Assembly (NCBI GenBank): GCA_902729315.2
Contig: LR746278.1
Location: forward strand, 1,437,001 to 1,501,000
Length of the DNA: 64,000 bases
DNA from: Spirodela intermedia
Taxonomy: Eukaryota > Streptophyta > Magnoliopsida > Alismatales > Araceae
Reading direction: 5' to 3'
Shown here: one piece after another, positions 1-11,755 of the stretch
Position numbering within the stretch: the stretch's first letter is position 1
How the letters are laid out: each line of letters opens with the position of its first letter
Notes under the pieces: generated by a model
What the model was told of the DNA's origin: nothing
Database searches by the model: none
The model's input: the letters and a program-made list of their open reading frames with translations, nothing else
Program-made: the position numbers and the translations under genes

Positions 1-1366
1 TTGTTTGATACGCAGTAGAATATTCCGTTTGCTGACTGGCCTTCCGTCAGCGCTTCGACGGAGGAGCAAAAAAGAAATAAAAAAGAGAGATTCGAAAGTA
101 TAATTGATAGATAAAGGACAAAAATACTAAAAAATTATAAAAAAGTGTTACAGAACATCGTAAATTCAGAATATTGCATTTATAGATAACTAAAAAAATG
201 ACATCTATCATTTTTTTGTAAATAAGAATTTAGGTTATTTAAGTCACATTAAATATTATTTAATAATCCTCCACCGTGGCAATCATCTTCTCATTATTTA
301 ATATGGATTAACTATTTTTAAAATAAATTTGGGCATGTATTTTGTGGGTTTTCGGAACACTCGTAAGCTAGTAGCTTGTGCAATGGACTTGGGTTATAAA
401 TATATATCTTAAATATTTAGGGGTAATTTGAAACTATACAAAGATAAGATGAAAATTTCCAAACTTTTGTAACTACGTGTGACAGCGAAAGGGCGAAGAC
501 GTGGGGCTTCGTCGTCATCTCTACGATATAATATTCATAACATGGCCCTTGTTTACTGTCATGCAGCGGGGAGAGAGACAGAGAGGAGAGAAGAGGAGAG
601 GAGGAACGGAGAGAGTCAGATTTCGGAGGTAGTTCTGGATCGTAATTTTCAGGTAACGTTGCACCTCGAGCTCGTGTCCATGGATCATTTTCTCTTCTTT
701 TGTCCACGACCATTCCACGCTTCGGAGGCATTGTCGCCTGTCGACGGCAAGCGGTATCAGCGCACCGCCGGTTCCGCTGCCCACGGCAGCACTTCCCCGG
801 TTTCCATGAGATCCTGTCCCTGGCCATCGCTTCAGGATTCTGGTTCGGTTCCTCGGAAAATGATCCACGGACTCCTGGCGTGTAAGTAACCTCTTTGGAG
901 ATGTCTCTGAGCGTGGGGGACGGACCGGTGTCGAGGTGGTTCCTTACTCTGCTTCATCAGGAGTTGATGTCGTTCTTGTGGTGGGGAAGCGTCTCTTTCT
1001 GCGTTTAGTTCAATCATCTCTTACTCTTGTCGATAGTCGCCTGTGATTTGATATGAAATGCGGAAACAAACGTGGGGCAAGTCTGATGTTCTGAGAAACC
1101 ATTCGGGGAACTAGCATTTCCCCATCGGCAATTGGCGCCTGCTTTCCATTGCAAACAGAGATGATCAATATGAACATCTACCATGAATATGGGAAATCGG
1201 ATGCTTAGTCCTTATATTGGTCAAACACCATCAATCTGTAGATGAGCAGCATATCTTATTAATGAGTATGGTGATTTCTTCATCGTCATCAAACCTAGTT
1301 CCTTATTTGCAGGCATAGAAGATAAAGTCTGCTCCAATCCTTCGATCGAGTCGTTCTTTCCTGTTT
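1..1366 (+). other. Upstream region and probable spliced 5' UTR of CBL4
   Basis: No protein gene is supported here. Positions 1-390 are AT-rich. A TATA-like box sits at 395-402, and a purine-rich GA leader runs from about 570 to 620. A good donor (GTAAGT) at 884 and an acceptor (TTTGCAG) ending at 1313 suggest an intron in the 5' untranslated leader of the CBL4 gene that follows. The transcript start and this leader intron are inferences from motifs only. Confidence 0.45.
395..402 (+). promoter_or_regulatory. TATA-like box upstream of CBL4
   Basis: TATAAATA lies in an AT-rich stretch about 170 bases before a purine-rich putative leader and about 970 bases before the CBL4 start codon. The distance fits only if the leader carries an intron. 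The match is short, so this is a candidate. Confidence 0.35.
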
Positions 1367-1989
1367 ATGGGTTGCATATCCTCGAAGCATATCAAGCACA
1401 CACCTGGATATGAGGAACCCAACATCCTCGCCTCTGAAACCTGTTGTAAGCATCTCCCAACCTCATGAAATTGCTTGACTTGGCTCATAATTTGATAAGA
1501 TATAGCCTTGTTGATTGTTAGGAGCTTGAGAATGCCCTTTTCTCAAGCTACCTTTGGGATTTTGATACCCTTCCGTTCTACAATTGATGGAAGAACCGAT
1601 GTTCTTCGTACCCTGCTGTTGGTAGGCTCAAGTTCTAGAGGATTTGGAATTAAAGTCTCCAATTTAGTGTTCATCATGGGTGATCTCAGTGACTGATGGA
1701 TTTCTCAAACACTTGAAATCTTTTTCAGTTACTGTGAATGAGGTGCAGGCGCTCTATGAACTGTTCAAGAAGATAAGCTGTTCGATAATAAAAGACGGCC
1801 TAATTCACAAGGTACGCTAATCTCTCTTGCATTTTGAATTTGTTTAATGATTTTTCTGGGCGCTGGGCTTCACACGGGTCGTCCCCCCCTCAAGCAATCT
1901 CTGCCTGTCATTAATTTCTATTGAAATAGGAGGAATTCCAACTCGCACTCTTCAGGAACAGCAACAACAAGAACCTATTCGCTGATAGG

Positions 1990-2077
<88 letters not shown>

Positions 2078-3401
2078 ATTTATAATGCTTTCTCATCTTA
2101 TTAAGTTCCCTGTATTTCCTTATTTTTTGATTTTTTTTACAGAATATATGAAAAACTTATCTCGAAATTCTTTGACGCAAGCTGTGCTGGACGATAATTG
2201 TTCTCTGTGTTCTATGTTTGGCCAATTTATGCAGGTATTCGATCTGTTTGACATCAAACGCAATGGTGTCATTGAATTCGGAGAGTTTGTCCGATCCCTA
2301 AGTGTATTCCACCCAGGAGCTCCAACTGCTGATAAAATCGCTTGTAAGAAGCTTCCCAGCTGCTGTATGAGTAGATATCTTCATCTATGAATCATAGATT
2401 ACTTCTCACTTGCTTTTATGTGATCAACCTTTCATAGATTTTCCATGTATAAATTTTATCATTGAGAATCTTGGGGTAATGTTATGCTAATGAAACCCAT
2501 AATCTAACAGTTTATGTTCTATAAAGGGTCAACGGACGCACATTCGCTCTCTTTCACTCTCATTTGACTTCTTACTCCTGAATCTTTCTGAGGGATGATA
2601 GATCGGCATGATTGTGTTTTGGGCAATTTATTTGGGGTCAATGGCCTCTTTGGATAGTTTCAAACTATTATTGAAGCAATTTGGCCTTAACTTTTCTTTT
2701 CTTTGGCAGTTGCCTTCAGATTGTACGACTTGAGACAGACTGGATGCATTGAACGTGATGAGGTAAAATATGAGACGCCCTGATTTTTACCATTTTAAGA
2801 GATCTTGCCACGCCTTTTTAGGAAATATCTGCTGGGTGTGGGATTTTAAAGTAAAAAAAGCTCCTTTTTTTAGAAAATATTTTACATTGTGTATTTGGGC
2901 ATATTATTAAATCTGATGAAGGCCAGTTTCTACTATTAAATTCGCTTTTTCAGGGCTTAAAAATTTGTTTTTGAATATTTTTTTTCATTTGTTGTTCTCT
3001 TAAAAGCTGAAAGAGATGGTCCTCGCCCTTCTCAAGGAATCAGATCTGACGCTTTCAGATGATGTTGTCGAACAAATCGTTGAAAAGGTGCGTATATATA
3101 AAATCTTAACTCCATCTTTTTTTTTTTAGTCCTTAATTTCATTCCTTTTTTTTAAAAGTTTTTAATTAGGCACTCTTTTTTTAATCTACTTTATTTTTGC
3201 AGACTTTCAGAGAGGCAGACGCAAAAGGTGATGGAAGAATCGATCTAGACGAGTGGAAGGATTTTGTGGCAAAAAATCCGTCCCTTTTGAAGAACATGAC
3301 TCTTCCATATCTAAAGTGAGTTCTTGAGCTTGGTTCATGAGGTTGCAAGTATCTTTCATGGACAGGGATCTTCTTTGATCGCATGGGCAGGATGATTATC
3401 T

Positions 3402-3442
<41 letters not shown>

Positions 3443-3792
3443 TTGGCACTTTTGTACATATCCCCAATAATTTTGTATGGGCATCTTGGGTTTTCCGGCA
3501 TAGAACATAAAATCTGGAAACTAATCATGCTTCAAGGGATTCTAACATGGATGCATGTGTTTTGTCTCGTTCTCTCTTCTTGCAAAGTATACACCTTTTT
3601 CCAAGGGTTCAAGGGTCTTTCATGGGCATCATCTTGCCTCTTTTCTCTTTTGCTAATTTCTTGGCCAAGTATGCTGCAAGTGGGTAACCTAATCCTTGAA
3701 GATTAATGAACTACTGTTGCTGTTGTAGGGACATAACACTAGCGTTCCCTAGTTTTGTCACCAACACTGAGGAGGTCGACGTGAGCAGCTAG
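1367..3792 (+). CDS. CBL4: Calcineurin B-like Ca2+ sensor, CBL4/SOS3 type
   Basis: Eight exons: 1367-1445, 1729-1811, 1930-1989, 2235-2343, 2710-2762, 3007-3087, 3203-3315 and 3729-3792. All introns are GT-AG, phases close, and they encode 213 aa (family 210-226). The start was chosen because it gives the N-terminus [18 protein letters not shown], a myristoylation and S-acylation signal (Gly2, Cys3) as in CBL4/SOS3. Four EF-hands are visible: a degenerate first loop near residues 43-57, then residues 80-91, 117-128 and 161-172. The fourth ([12 protein letters not shown]) is canonical. The C-terminus carries the FPSF motif, a CIPK phosphorylation site in this family, and ends EEVDVSS. CBL4 binds CIPK kinases such as SOS2/CIPK24 at the plasma membrane and activates Na+/H+ exchange under salt stress. 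The CBL4 rather than CBL10 assignment rests on the short acylated N-terminus and the C-terminal tail. Confidence 0.93.
1995..2072 (+). repeat. (CT)n microsatellite in CBL4 intron 3
   Basis: An almost perfect run of about 39 CT units starts five bases after the 5' splice site of intron 3. It is one of the longest dinucleotide tracts in the window, and its length is likely to vary between individuals. Confidence 0.95.
3404..3441 (+). repeat. (CT)n microsatellite in CBL4 intron 7
   Basis: A CT run of about 19 units lies in the intron between the last two CBL4 exons. Confidence 0.9.
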
Positions 3793-5857
3793 AACACCAA
3801 CATCACTTTCTCCTCACCTGCTGCCGAGAAGTGGGGAAGCGGGGTGCCCACCTAGTCTCCCTGTGCAGTACCCGTAAGGGGGGCTTTGACCTTCTTCTCC
3901 ACAATTTTTCTTACTCTAGTTTCTGTTCTACATGATGTATACTATGAGGTTTGGAAGCCGGAATCCTGTGCAGAGTGTTCAGAATAAAGTGAGCTTTTCT
4001 TCTGCAGATGGCTCTAAAATGTAGCAAGACCCTAAAAGTTCATCCGTCTGAAGCCTTGGAGAGTTGAATCCCATCTCTCCAAAGGGAAGGGGAGGGAGGA
4101 GGGGAGACCTTCTGTTTTAAGCAAAAACCTAAAATTTGATTCGTCAACGAAATCCCCAGAGGAGGCCCAAAAACCCACGTCTGATTAGGTCAAAAAGGGA
4201 TACTTACCGGGAACCGGATTACAGTCTGAAGCTAGATGAAGACCTTCGTGCCTTCAAAATTTACAGAAGAATAGGGAATCTTCTGTACGGATGAGTGGGC
4301 TTTGAGCGCCTTTAACGAAGGCATGGTCAACGTTGTCCCGCTCCTTTGGAATTGGCTCTGAAACTGATTTACCCGGTATGGCTGAACTTAACCTTGTGAG
4401 GCAAAAGTTGGTAAGAAGTCAGCTTGGGGATTTCCAGTTCTGCCCAGATTGAGGTTCGGTCTGCTTAAAGTAATGAATAACCAAGTGGAAAGAGTCAGCA
4501 GATTTTTTTTCAATTACATATGATGTTTAAAAAGAAGTATCACTGTCAGACACTACTACGTTGACCAAAAAAAAAAGTCTGAGCTTAATGATTGGACCAA
4601 ACATTCTAGCTGAGATTCTTGCAGAACAACCTTTGCGGGAAAAATCAGAAAGATGCTTCATTTCCTAGAAATTTGTGAACTTGAACAGTATCTGCTGCCG
4701 TGAAAGTCAAGAAATAGAATCTACTTTCAGTCAACAAAGTCAACGAATCAAAACTCTGAAAGAAAAATTAAAACTGATGCATAGCTGACTAGCCAGGTTC
4801 TTCTCCGAGCAGATGTGAAACTTGGGCTTGTGTTTTCTGATTGGGTTGGGGAATGTGGAAGGCAATGCCTTCCCTCACATCAATCTTTCCAGATATCATT
4901 ATTTCATTCCCCTAGTCAATATACCACCAAGTTACACCTGTGAAAACTTTCCAGGTCCCTTAATTTGGATGGGACAGTCGAGTAATCAATCCCGTGCTAT
5001 CACAGGTCCTGTGAACCTAACATGCCAGATGATCTTTCTTGGATGTTCTATCAGATTTTAATACACTGAAGGGTAAGAAAACAGCCGCAATGAATCACCA
5101 TCACAACAATCATTGTAGTCTGCAGCGAATCTCATTCAAGCTGTAAAGACTCTCCAACGTATCTTTGTCCAGAAATTTCTTCTGCATATTGAACGGCTCT
5201 GAAATATCAGATAATCTTGAATCTCTGGGATATGGATTGAAGGCTCTACCGACGAGATCTGAAAGTAGAACCCTAAAGGGTCAGACCGAATAACAACTAG
5301 AAGCTCTTTACTCCATCCTGCTGCCGTCCTGGGGTCACCCTCTCTAAGAAGCTTTCCTGGCCTCCTCTTTTTTGTCTAATTATTTTTTTGTGAATTTTAG
5401 TTCCGAGTTTGCAGGGAATGTGGTCTACCTAACCTGGGTTACTTACCGGGTTAGAACTCCACCTCAGATCTGTAGTTTTTCCCATGTATTTTGGTTTTAT
5501 CTAAGGAACAGGTACTGCATAAATTTTTGTCACCTTTCGTTAGTTGCTCTCCAGAAGCAGGAAAGAAGGCTCTGATTTCCTGCTATTTAAAGGCAAAACC
5601 TGGTAGACTTCTCATTAAAATTCTCAGGGGCAATTGAGTATATTTCCCTTTTCATGCACTTTGAGTTTTTATTTAGAATGCTTGAGGAGAAAAGCTATTT
5701 TCTCAATTTTTGTTTTATCTAATACCTTTACGTTCACCTTTTCTTTCAAATTGGTGTATGCAGAGGTGAAGTGAATCCGTCTGACCTTCATCTGCCATAT
5801 CTTTTGGTTTCTCCACTAGATTATATAGGCTAAAATACAGATTGATGAACTTTTTTG
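3793..5857. other. CBL4 3' UTR and CBL4-DMS3 intergenic region
   Basis: CBL4 and DMS3 converge here. An AATAAA signal at 3983-3988 probably ends the CBL4 transcript. The rest has only short open frames without recognisable domains and no clear repeat. I see no supported gene. Confidence 0.5.
3983..3988 (+). terminator. Polyadenylation signal of CBL4
   Basis: A perfect AATAAA lies 191 bases after the CBL4 stop codon and is followed by T/G-rich sequence. This is a plausible near-upstream element for cleavage and polyadenylation. Confidence 0.55.
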
Positions 5858-8800
5858 TTATTTACTACCCTCCATAGCAGAGTAATGAGGAAGCAAATAG
5901 TGGATATTTTTTTGAAGAGTCATCTGGGTCCGTACCTGGGCCACATATTGTGAACTCTCTCTGAGGTGTTCCATTAGCTCTTGTCTTTTTCTGTCGAAAA
6001 AAGATTTTGCATTCTTCAATAGCGATTCTTCTCTTTGCATATCTTCAGCACATCTTTCCCTCTTCCAATGCATAAGCTTAAGTTCTTCTTCTGTTTCAAT
6101 GATATTGAGGGGTAGTTTTCGTAAACCAGAACTTAATGGGAATCTCACCGCAACCTCTTCTCTGCAACACAACCTGAGGTTAGTCAAAGGGAAAAATCCT
6201 CAAAAGCATCAAATAATATGCAACTCTTGAATACGAAAAAATTCAAGCATCCCACTAAATTGTGACTATTTCTTGACTTGTTCCCCGTTTTACAATGTCC
6301 ACGGTAAGATGAATAGATGATATATACCCGAATGATCTCTAAAATCGAAACCAAATATAAGAAGACCCACGATGGAAGCTGCAAAGAATAATCTTGTATT
6401 GAAAATTGTAGAAATAATACCTACCCCATTCCTTGCCCATTGGTTTTGAGTTCTAACAGATGTAGATGAGAATAAAACATGAACTTTTCTGAGACTGCAA
6501 ACAAGTGACACGTTATGATTATACACGTAGAAGAAATCTTATGAGTTTTCCATTTCAGTCAGCTAACCCTTTTCTGACATGGCACCATGCCTCCGTTTTT
6601 TTTTTTTTTTGGGTGGATTTCCTTCAACGTACAGCAATGCTGCTGTGTCCTCGGAGAAAGGGAGCAGTTAATGTCTACCTCCATCCCCCAAACAACATCA
6701 GACCTCCAGGAACCATTTAAACTGTCATTGATTATAAGTAAATGAACTTATCTCAGAAACATCAACTATTTCAAGTTTTGGGTTGATTTAGGTCCAGGAA
6801 TCTACCTTAATGTCAAATGGATTATTTTACCAAAATAGAGGCCCCTTCTGTTCACTACTCAGTGACTAAAACAAAATTTAAAAATCATTACATTGAACTG
6901 CCACGTGAAAAATGGTATCCCAGTTTGAAGCGTTAAGGCTTGATGATGATGGTGACCATCTGTAAATAAGCAACCAGCCCAGGAATTCGATAAAATATTG
7001 AAGAAAGTTACTTTCCTCGAAAATCCCACCAGATCATCAGGAATAAAAAAAAATACTAGGTTTGATGAGAGATAGAAAAGGCATTCAACATCTAATGAAA
7101 AAGAAAGTGCTTATGGCAAGAAACCGGACTGTTTCAATAAACCATTGCTCAGCCTACGCCTTAATTTTCCAGGCAAATGTCCTGAAGAAATTTCCCCGCA
7201 GCCAGCCCACTTCTTTTAAAAATATTTATGTTCGTGGTTTTAGTTTGTACACAAGATGTCGAGCGCAAACCTCGCTCCTACCCCATCCACGAAAAATCGG
7301 AATACCAGCAGATATAAGGGCATAATACTCGTTTGTGGCAGCTGAACCACTCGAAAAATGCAAAGACCATCTCTGCTCTCTTCTAAACCTCCCCAATCAC
7401 ACACTTTCTCAGAGCAAGCGGATTTGCGAGAACATCAAAATCGAAATGTAGGACACAAATTATATGAATCGACAATCAAATAACAAAATAAAGGGAAGGC
7501 AAAAAACATAGCAGAGATAAACCAATTTTTAGTATACCTGACACCGAGGGAAAAAAAACCGGTTCTCTTTATTATTCCCCCATCTAAAGAGATCCCACCA
7601 TCACTAATGCAAGGAATAGCACGCTGCATCTCAGATCTCGTTCTATATACCTGAAGGTGGGAAAATAGGCTATAAAATAAAGTTTCCCTGAGACCCTTTC
7701 CATCGGAAGTGATGCAAGACAAGTGCATTGGGTCCACGTGTATCATGTTTACAGCAAAGCCAAGAAAGCCAGAAGGAGATTCCCCGCTATGTAATTTAGG
7801 CTTCAATAGAGCAAGCCTCCTTTGTGGATCATTAGATACAAGTTCACCAGAGTACATCCTGCAATAACGACTATTAACAACCAGATGCCTTCAACAGAAT
7901 CAACCAATGCAATTGAAAATATATTTTATATTTCATATACAAGTTTAAAAGATCAATCTTGAAATACTATAAATATTCTTGCCTTAGATTTTCAAGACAA
8001 ATGACGAGAAATCTCCCATCGATGATTCTTCCAATAGAAGGTCCAAGTCCATGAAGACCAGCATTTTGATCTATAATATCATTTCTGTCATACTCCTCAA
8101 GATCTTTCACACTTTCACAACTTCTGCAAACAATTGCAAGCATTGTTTCCAAACCCAAGTATTCTGCAAGGAGTCTGTCCATTAAGACAGTGTCAGAGCA
8201 GAGAAAAATATATTAAATTCATACAATTAACTTGTGATGCCGCACAGTCAGTAAGTAAGCATGGAAACTGGAAAAGAGCAACCTGCTAAAATTATCATCA
8301 TTTACTTTTCCAAGTGTTGCCACTACACCAAGCACGTCCTTGGTAAATGGCAATTTTAACGATTGTGACAGTTGATGAATTTTGATACTGCATACAATCG
8401 CTGCTGCTGTCTTCTCCTGCTTTAATATGCATTTGATGGTTTGCTGCTCAGACTGTTGACGATTGGCATACTGTGCTTCTTCCTCTTCTGTCATGGAATA
8501 ATGATATTTTCCGAGAGTAACTGAGAAAACACCAGTAACATTATATATGGAATCTGGGTTTCAAAATTAGGAATGTTTTTTGATTAAAAAGCAGATAAAA
8601 GGAAAAAACAAATAGGGCGATCTTAATGAAGTACGAAATTGAGGACCAAGGGACTGTTCCACAGAGAAACTTCGGTGGGAAACTCCTGCCATGTGGCTGA
8701 AAACAAGTGCACACTCTGATGCATATGCTTATCAGGATTTATTTGTTTGTGTTATACTAATGTCACTTATTACTTGAGTAGATTAGTGGCATTATATGTT

Positions 8801-9981
8801 GGCATAGCAAGAACAAGGCTCACCAGGAAGATCAAATTCTTCTGCTGCCAAGATGTTTATGGTAAATTTTTCTGGGTCATTTCAAACTTTCATAGTTATT
8901 TATGATAGGAAATTTCTACTATAACCCTCAAAAGAGAATACTATTGGCATGAGCTTTCTTTAAATGGAATACTTAGACCATGAGGTACGTGAGCTCTTAA
9001 GCATTCAGATCTTGCGCCTCACTTATGACGTTATTATGATTTTTGCTTTGCGATTTACCACTCAGGGATAGTTCAGTTTATTTTATTTCCTCTTTGGATA
9101 TGTGGTTCAGATAGGACATCATAGTCTGCATCTTTTTAAACTTATCAAATATTGTACTCATTTACTGGGTATGCACGCAATATAGGCCCTTTTGAAAACA
9201 AGGGAAGACCACAAAACAATAGCAAACAAGGGAACATCATGTTGAACAACTGCAATGCCTGATAAAGATTTAAAAGACTCCACCAGTCGCACAATGGAAT
9301 CCGAAGGTTCTTCATCCATCTTTCAACATAACCCAAGGACGTGAAGATGATGAAGATTCGCAAAACCAAAAAAAAAAATCATGTGTAATTTTTTTAACCA
9401 ACCGGATAGTGGGAAGTAACATAAGTAAATTTACAAATACTTTACGTCTGTATTGCATTAGAAAATAGGGAGCCTTTGCTCCTGGTATCTTCTTCACACT
9501 TCAATTAAAGAAAATACTGGTACCTTCAACTAGTGAAGAAGGAAAATTTTCTATCAAGAAGTTTATCGAATTAACCTTGCATATCAAGAATTGATTCATC
9601 TAACTTATTGCTTTGATTCTTCAAAACCTTCATATTGTCCTCATGATGCTTAACTTTCAATGCCAACTTTTGGACATCATCCTGTAGTTTCTGCCAAAGA
9701 GAAGACAAAAAGGCATTGAATCTTTGAAGTTTCTGAGGAGAGAAAAAGAGACCACCCAAAAAGTAACTACTCATTTTCTCTCAGTCCACGGCATCATAAT
9801 TTGAAGAGCAAAGAAAGTAATGAAACAGAGCACATATTCGTCTACATGTGGATAGCGGATTACATCCAAAGATAAAATATAAAGTCAAGAGAAAAAAAAG
9901 TAACGTCTGACATACCTGAGAATGAGTAATAATGCTCCCCACCTTCATAAACATCGTAGTTGGAGTCTCACTATTTGACAT
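5858..9981 (-). CDS. DMS3: DMS3, SMC-hinge protein of RNA-directed DNA methylation
   Basis: Six coding exons on the minus strand: 9916-9981, 9576-9690, 8283-8520, 7983-8174, 7538-7858 and 5858-6161. They encode 411 aa (Arabidopsis DMS3 is about 420). An N-terminal coiled coil ([15 protein letters not shown]) is followed by an SMC-hinge-like domain with the family motifs [39 protein letters not shown] and [13 protein letters not shown], and then a C-terminal coiled coil (about 320-390). DMS3 works with DRD1 and RDM1 in the DDR complex, which recruits RNA polymerase V to chromatin. The start at 9981 is the first ATG in frame; a stop lies seven codons upstream, so a non-coding 5' exon is likely. 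Intron 4 (7859-7982) starts with GC, and the family alignment leaves no GT alternative. The last few residues are less certain because a possible donor lies just before them. Confidence 0.93.
7859..7982 (-). other. GC-AG intron 4 of DMS3
   Basis: The 5' splice site reads AAG|GCAAGA, which fits the GC-donor consensus AG|GCAAGT apart from the last base. The acceptor is TTGCAG. Joining these sites restores NLR-MYSGEL in the position where Arabidopsis has NLR-PYVGQH, with the correct phase. No GT donor nearby gives the same junction. Confidence 0.88.
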
Positions 9982-11755
9982 TCTGACGGATCGCTTCGAT
10001 CAATGACCTGTACTTTGGAATCTCCAAGGAATGAATGTGAGCGTAAGTTCAGGATATATTAAAATCAGTATTATCAGAAAGGAAAAAATCATGATGAGAG
10101 AAGTTCTCACATCCAAGGAGCAAGAACATTATAAGTTGATTGCATAATTGTTCATAAGCCCAGAAGAAACACCATCAGTGAGTGAAATATTGAGAGCATA
10201 TGATAAGCAATACGAATTTTTCAAACAGCGAAAATTAATCTCGCAATTTCAAAGAGAGTAAGGATTCTAGCATTAGAGAGACAAAAAAATGTAGTGAGAC
10301 AAAAGAGAAATTTTTTTATCAACTGAGCTATGATGTCTTAGTGATTACAGAAAAAGGGAGGGATCATTCATCCGTATCCTCAAATAGAATGAGGCTCCCC
10401 TAAACAGAATAAATATCTCCAGGAAAGATACCTACGTCTTAAGAGTGAATACAAAAAATTAAACGATGGCTTTTCATAATGACCAGTATCCATTGGTTTT
10501 CAAGACTAAATTATGGAAAGACGCAGGGAAGATTATGTGAAATACAACGATCTGTCCGTTCCACCAATTGAGCTTAACTAAATATTTGCAAAGAAAATTC
10601 TGTCCGCCCGCTAATCGATAAGAGAGCTGGCTCTCTCTCTAACAAAAGCTTCACAGATTATCGAGTTCATCCTTGGATACCGTCAATAACATCCCTGGTC
10701 ACTTCCACATTATATACACAATTATATAGAAAAAAATCGGAGAGAATGAAATGGATGATATCAGATGAATGAAAGATAGTGTTCATCGCTCTTGCTTCCA
10801 AATATTGTCATGGACCACGACAACTCCCCTCCCTTTGTGTAGAGTATTCGAGAATCAAAGGCCATTTTATTTTAGCCATATGCATGCCGAAAAATAAATG
10901 AGAACTGAATGTAAAGGTAAATCTTAGAAGGAAAAAGAAAACCTACGAAATAACCATGAAACCCACGCATTCACCCGTGGTCGAACGAGAGGAGAAGGGG
11001 AAGGAAGAAGACAACAATGCATCCCGGAAAGGTCTCTCTCATCGACTCCCCGAAGAAGATGAGAGGAACCCCGTACCTGGTTCCGGCGATGGACTCTGTA
11101 AGTAGCCCACTCTCTCAAACGACTCCCATGCAGAGGACGAGGTACTCTCCAGTCCTTGCGCACGGTTTTCGTCGGACAGCGGCCTGCTTCTTCTACCTCA
11201 TGAATGAGTTTCTCTAAAACCCCTCAACAACATTATATTTTGTGAAATAACCTTTTCAGGTAACTTATCAGTAACGTGTCTCCCATGCTAGGAATATGGT
11301 ATTATTGTATTATATAACATTTATATAATACAATAATACCATATTTATTTACAATTAAAAATAAATTGAGGGGGGGTTTGATGACAAGTTTTATTTACAA
11401 TTATTTATTTAAAATATACGCATAATTTATCCGGCTTTGATTTAATGTACCTCCGGGTCCACCGTTACTACATCAAGATCTCGGATCCACGGTCAGGAAC
11501 TTTCCTGGGTCTCGATAATGATAAGACATTATTGCCCTCCTGTCTCTATCTCCCTCCTGACGATAGGGATATTACCATAATAATAAATTTACTGTGCATT
11601 AAATACATGTTACTATGAAGGATGGGGTATGACGAAAAAGAAGAAGCTCTGGAGTGCAGGAATCTATAAGAGAACACATTCCGGGAGTTGTGGCCGGCAG
11701 GAGAAGCAACTCTACTCATCGCCGACGGCGTTTTCCTCTGCTGGAGGTTTGAAAT
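9982..11755. other. Divergent region between DMS3 and SOUL genes
   Basis: The two genes are transcribed away from each other. On the minus strand, 11080-11200 ends in a good donor (CCAG|GTACGG) and may be a DMS3 5' UTR exon joined to an acceptor near 10008. A perfect inverted repeat lies at 11293-11345. A weak TATA-like CTATAAG is seen near 11664, before the SOUL start. No further coding sequence is supported. Confidence 0.45.
11293..11345. repeat. Perfect inverted repeat, 24-bp arms, 5-nt loop
   Basis: Arms 11293-11316 and 11322-11345 are exact reverse complements, separated by ACATT. They are AT-rich and lie in the promoter region shared by DMS3 and the SOUL gene. The repeat could be a small MITE remnant, a cruciform-forming element or a hairpin transcript; the sequence alone does not decide. 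Confidence 0.95.

Noticed and set aside
417-1017. Overlapping open frames on both strands before CBL4
   Set aside because: They have no family motifs, several start at non-ATG codons, and they lie in the probable leader of CBL4.
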